64,000 nt of DNA from Acipenser ruthenus (Eukaryota; Chordata; Actinopteri; Acipenseriformes; Acipenseridae): NCBI RefSeq assembly GCF_902713425.1, contig NC_081217.1, positions 12,289,585-12,353,584 on the forward strand, written 5' to 3'. The notes under the pieces were generated by a model. The model was not told the DNA's origin and did not search any database. It saw only the letters and a program-made list of their open reading frames with translations. A program made the position numbers and the translations under genes. Position 1 is the stretch's first letter. Every line of letters begins with the position of its first letter. Positions 61,666 through 64,000 of the stretch are shown piece by piece.

Positions 61666-61724
61666 AATCAGTGAGCGCGTTCGGCTTAACCAAAACGTTG
61701 CTGTTTCAGGCCCACGCAGGGACG
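61666..61724 (+). pseudogene. tRNA-Asn relic, unit 17
   Basis: AATCAGT / TTTCAGGCCC form, shared with unit 12. Confidence 0.83.
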
Positions 61725-62485
61725 AGGCATTCTTTTTGTCAATCGCCTTTCTGTCAAGCCAGTAAACCTGTATATAATAAGAAACATTCAACAGCTCGGA
61801 AACACCATAATAGAATCCAATGCGTTTACAAATGTGTTTTGAAACTGTTCATTTTTTACCCAAATGCGGTTCTCAAAAATTGTTTTGCCTACATTTTTCT
61901 ATTGCTATTATTATTTTTTCCAGAGTAAGACGAAAAAGCAAACATCCATGAAATAGGTAAACACTGCTACAGCGCTTGAACTGTCTCAACAAACGTTCAG
62001 CTCTAAAACGTGTACATTGAAAGTCTATTAACATCTTTAACACAATCATGTGTGTTCCAATAGCGGCTATTCCACATGGTGATCAATAAAGTGAATGCTG
62101 GCTTTGTTCACATATTAGCAAGACGTTTTCAGGATTCACGCATATTCTGAACAAGCACACTAGAATATGGTAATGAAAGGACAGGAAAATAACAGGTTTA
62201 TTGGCTTTGGTCTTGTATCGTCACCCTGACTACTGTCAGGTAAGGAAGTGGCATTAATCAAAACGTAATTATGTAAGGTTACCAATGCGCAAATACGAAG
62301 CATATTAAAACTTCTTCACAATCTTAAATCTTCCCACATGCATTTCAAACACTTACTGATAAGTACGGCCCTTTCCCAATGTAACTGCTTTGTTTGAACA
62401 CCAAAGATGGCTTGGATATTTATGAAACCACGATACTATTGTTCCCACTTTCTTTAGAACTACCAAATGTGCGCTTCCCATGTCA

Positions 62486-62559
62486 GCCCTAGTGGCCTAA
62501 TGGCTAAGGCCACTGGCCTCCTAAGCCAGGGATAGTGGGTTCGAGTCCCATCTGGGGTG
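62486..62559 (+). tRNA. tRNA-Arg(CCT), unit 17
   Basis: D-loop GGCTAAGG. Confidence 0.85.
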
Positions 62560-62996
62560 GGGTTTTGTTATAAAATCGAACATAATTGTGTTATGTTTTA
62601 TTGGCATGTGAAATTTTGTAGATCTTGTTATCTGCTAAGTCCGCTCACGCTAGCCACAACGTGCTTGAGTGCTGTGGCAGCAGCCATGAAGCAAGTCAGT
62701 TTTTCAGTTGAAATCAAGATCTACTTTGTTTTTTGTGTATGGGTGGTTTGAAAAGATCACTTAAATTGTTACGTATTTTGAAATAAAGATGTATTCATTA
62801 TTATGAACGTTGACAGAAAGGATATTGTATTTACATTTCCCACGTGTGCTTGCCTTGTATAAATCGATGGAGTTTCAACAAAGGCATTTGACTTCGGTTC
62901 ATGTTAGCCTATACTGCCATCTGCAGCATTACCGCGGATGTCTTTTACTTCTTTTGACAATAATATGGATCATTTCACAGTCCAATGTAAGAACAT

Positions 62997-63078
62997 GTAG
63001 TCGTGGCCGAGTGGTTAAGGCGATGGACTAGAAATCCATTGGGGTTTCCCCGCGCAGGTTCGAATCCTGCCGACTACG
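62997..63078 (+). tRNA. tRNA-Ser(AGA), unit 17
   Basis: Intact form. Confidence 0.95.
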
Positions 63079-63243
63079 TAAGCTTTCTTTTTAATTGTAT
63101 GTGTTCATTCCTAATACATGTTTAAAGATGAGGAATCTGAAATATTACTGGTTCTACTTCATATCGCACCGGTTCATTTTGTTAAAGAATGTTCATTTTG
63201 GCAACATTCCAAATGCTGTGGTTTCTTTAAAGAAGAAAAGTCA

Positions 63244-63317
63244 TGGCCCGTACGGGGATCGAACCCGCGACCTTGGCGTTATTAGCACCACGCTCTAACC
63301 AACTGAGCTAACCGGCC
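63244..63317 (-). tRNA. tRNA-Ile(AAT), unit 17
   Basis: Canonical G64 form. Confidence 0.95.
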
Positions 63318-63602
63318 ACACACATGGAGCGCGTTAATAAAACCCGAGAAAAACAAGGCCTGCGGACATTATGATTACCAAGATATGTTAAACTCAACAA
63401 TAACACATTCAAAGTATTGGAAAGGCATAATTAGAGGTCTCATCTTTATGAGGCAGTTTAGCAGTGTGAAGAAAGTGGCGAGGTGCGGGCTTGCGGTGAC
63501 TTTCTCTCATTTAAAAAGCTGTGATTTGAATACTAAAAAGAAAAACATGTAAAATTACCAAGCATTCGGTGGACGTTTTAGAAATAAATTAACAAGAACA
63601 GT

Positions 63603-63684
63603 TATCAGAAGTGGGGTTCGAGCCCACGCCTCCATGGAGACTGCGACCTGACCACAGCGCCTTAGACCGCTCGGCCATCCTGAC
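63603..63684 (-). tRNA. tRNA-Leu(CAG), unit 17
   Basis: The only leucine copy that differs: C72 is U, making the first acceptor pair G-U. Confidence 0.9.
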
Positions 63685-64000
63685 TTACACCGATGACTTT
63701 GCACAACGCTGCAGCACACTGCTGAACCTCCCATGTCTGACGCTGCAGTAAATCACCTGGCGTGTGCGTGTACTTGTTCTTTTTCTGTTTATATTAAGGA
63801 GGGCGACAGGTTTTGTCGCATTCTGTATGGAATCACAAGGACACTCCTCTTACTGAAAGAAAATATACTGCAAACAGAGCGATCGCTTCACGGTTTGAAT
63901 CAAAATCAGAACAGTCTGTTAGCAAATGAACTTCATCAAAAAACCACAAAGGCATTACATAAATGTTACAGATATATTTCGTAGACAGAACAGTTGTAAC

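Larger units (their letters stand above)
1752..64000. repeat. Tandem tRNA-gene array (megasatellite), about 16.7 units of 3.72 kb
   Basis: The same block recurs head to tail from 1752 to the window end. Taking AAATCACTATAG as the unit start, units begin at 1752, 5471, 9190, 12909, 16636, 20355, 24074, 27802, 31521, 35240, 38963, 42684, 46412, 50131, 53845, 57563 and 61259. Nine of the sixteen complete units are 3719 bp; the others differ by small indels that can each be located. Every complete unit contains tRNA-Arg(CCT), tRNA-Ser(AGA), tRNA-Ile(AAT), tRNA-Leu(CAG), a tRNA-Asn relic and a Penelope-like fossil. The array continues past the right edge. No protein gene was recognised in it. Confidence 0.98.
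61259..64000. repeat. Array unit 17, partial (2742 bp, cut by window edge)
   Basis: Mixes variants of unit 12 (relic with AATCAGT, TTTGGTATG) and of type C units 7 and 10 (TGAAATTTTG, GAAATCAAG). Three bases are missing near 63384. The Penelope-like fossil would begin just past the edge. Confidence 0.95.

Noticed and set aside
1752-64000. CRISPR-like or bacterial repeat array
   Set aside because: Units are 3.7 kb with eukaryotic tRNA genes; there are no short regular spacers or cas genes.

Overview
The window is a vertebrate-type nuclear segment, most likely from a fish or other aquatic vertebrate. Its tRNA genes closely match vertebrate isoacceptors as I remember them, and the LINE at its left end looks like the Tx1/L1 lineage common in fish and amphibians. 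Nothing points to bacteria: there are no operons, ribosome-binding sites or long cellular reading frames. The exact species cannot be read from the sequence.

Layout. Positions 1-1751 are the 5' part of a minus-strand LINE: a short leader, an uninterrupted ORF1 with three zinc knuckles, and the start of ORF2 (AP-endonuclease N-terminus), which runs off the left edge. At 1751/1752 the LINE gives way abruptly to a head-to-tail tandem array that fills the rest of the window. The array holds 16 complete units and one partial unit. The usual unit length is 3719 bp (range 3696-3728), and the units look nearly identical.

Each unit carries four recognisable tRNA genes in the order Arg(CCT)+, Ser(AGA)+, Ile(AAT)-, Leu(CAG)-, two rightward genes facing two leftward ones. 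It also carries a 5'-less, anticodon-less tRNA-Asn relic and a fossil fragment of a Penelope-like element (GIY-YIG nuclease end). The remaining spacer shows no convincing gene. Short open frames recur in every unit only because the unit itself is repeated.

Within the array, sequence variants are shared in a patterned way. Units 5-6-7 and 8-9-10 form two copies of a three-unit, about 11.16 kb higher-order repeat, and unit 11 starts a third. Units 4 and 12, eight units apart, share a set of rare variants. Unit 1, next to the LINE, has the most private differences. This fits unequal exchange and gene conversion in a tRNA megasatellite. Several tRNA copies carry changes at structurally important positions: a 9-bp duplication in three tRNA-Ile copies, a T-stem mismatch in twelve of seventeen tRNA-Ile copies, and an extra base in every tRNA-Arg. 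The array is therefore probably a mix of working and decaying pol III genes. Comparisons with known tRNAs are from memory; no database search or folding program was run.
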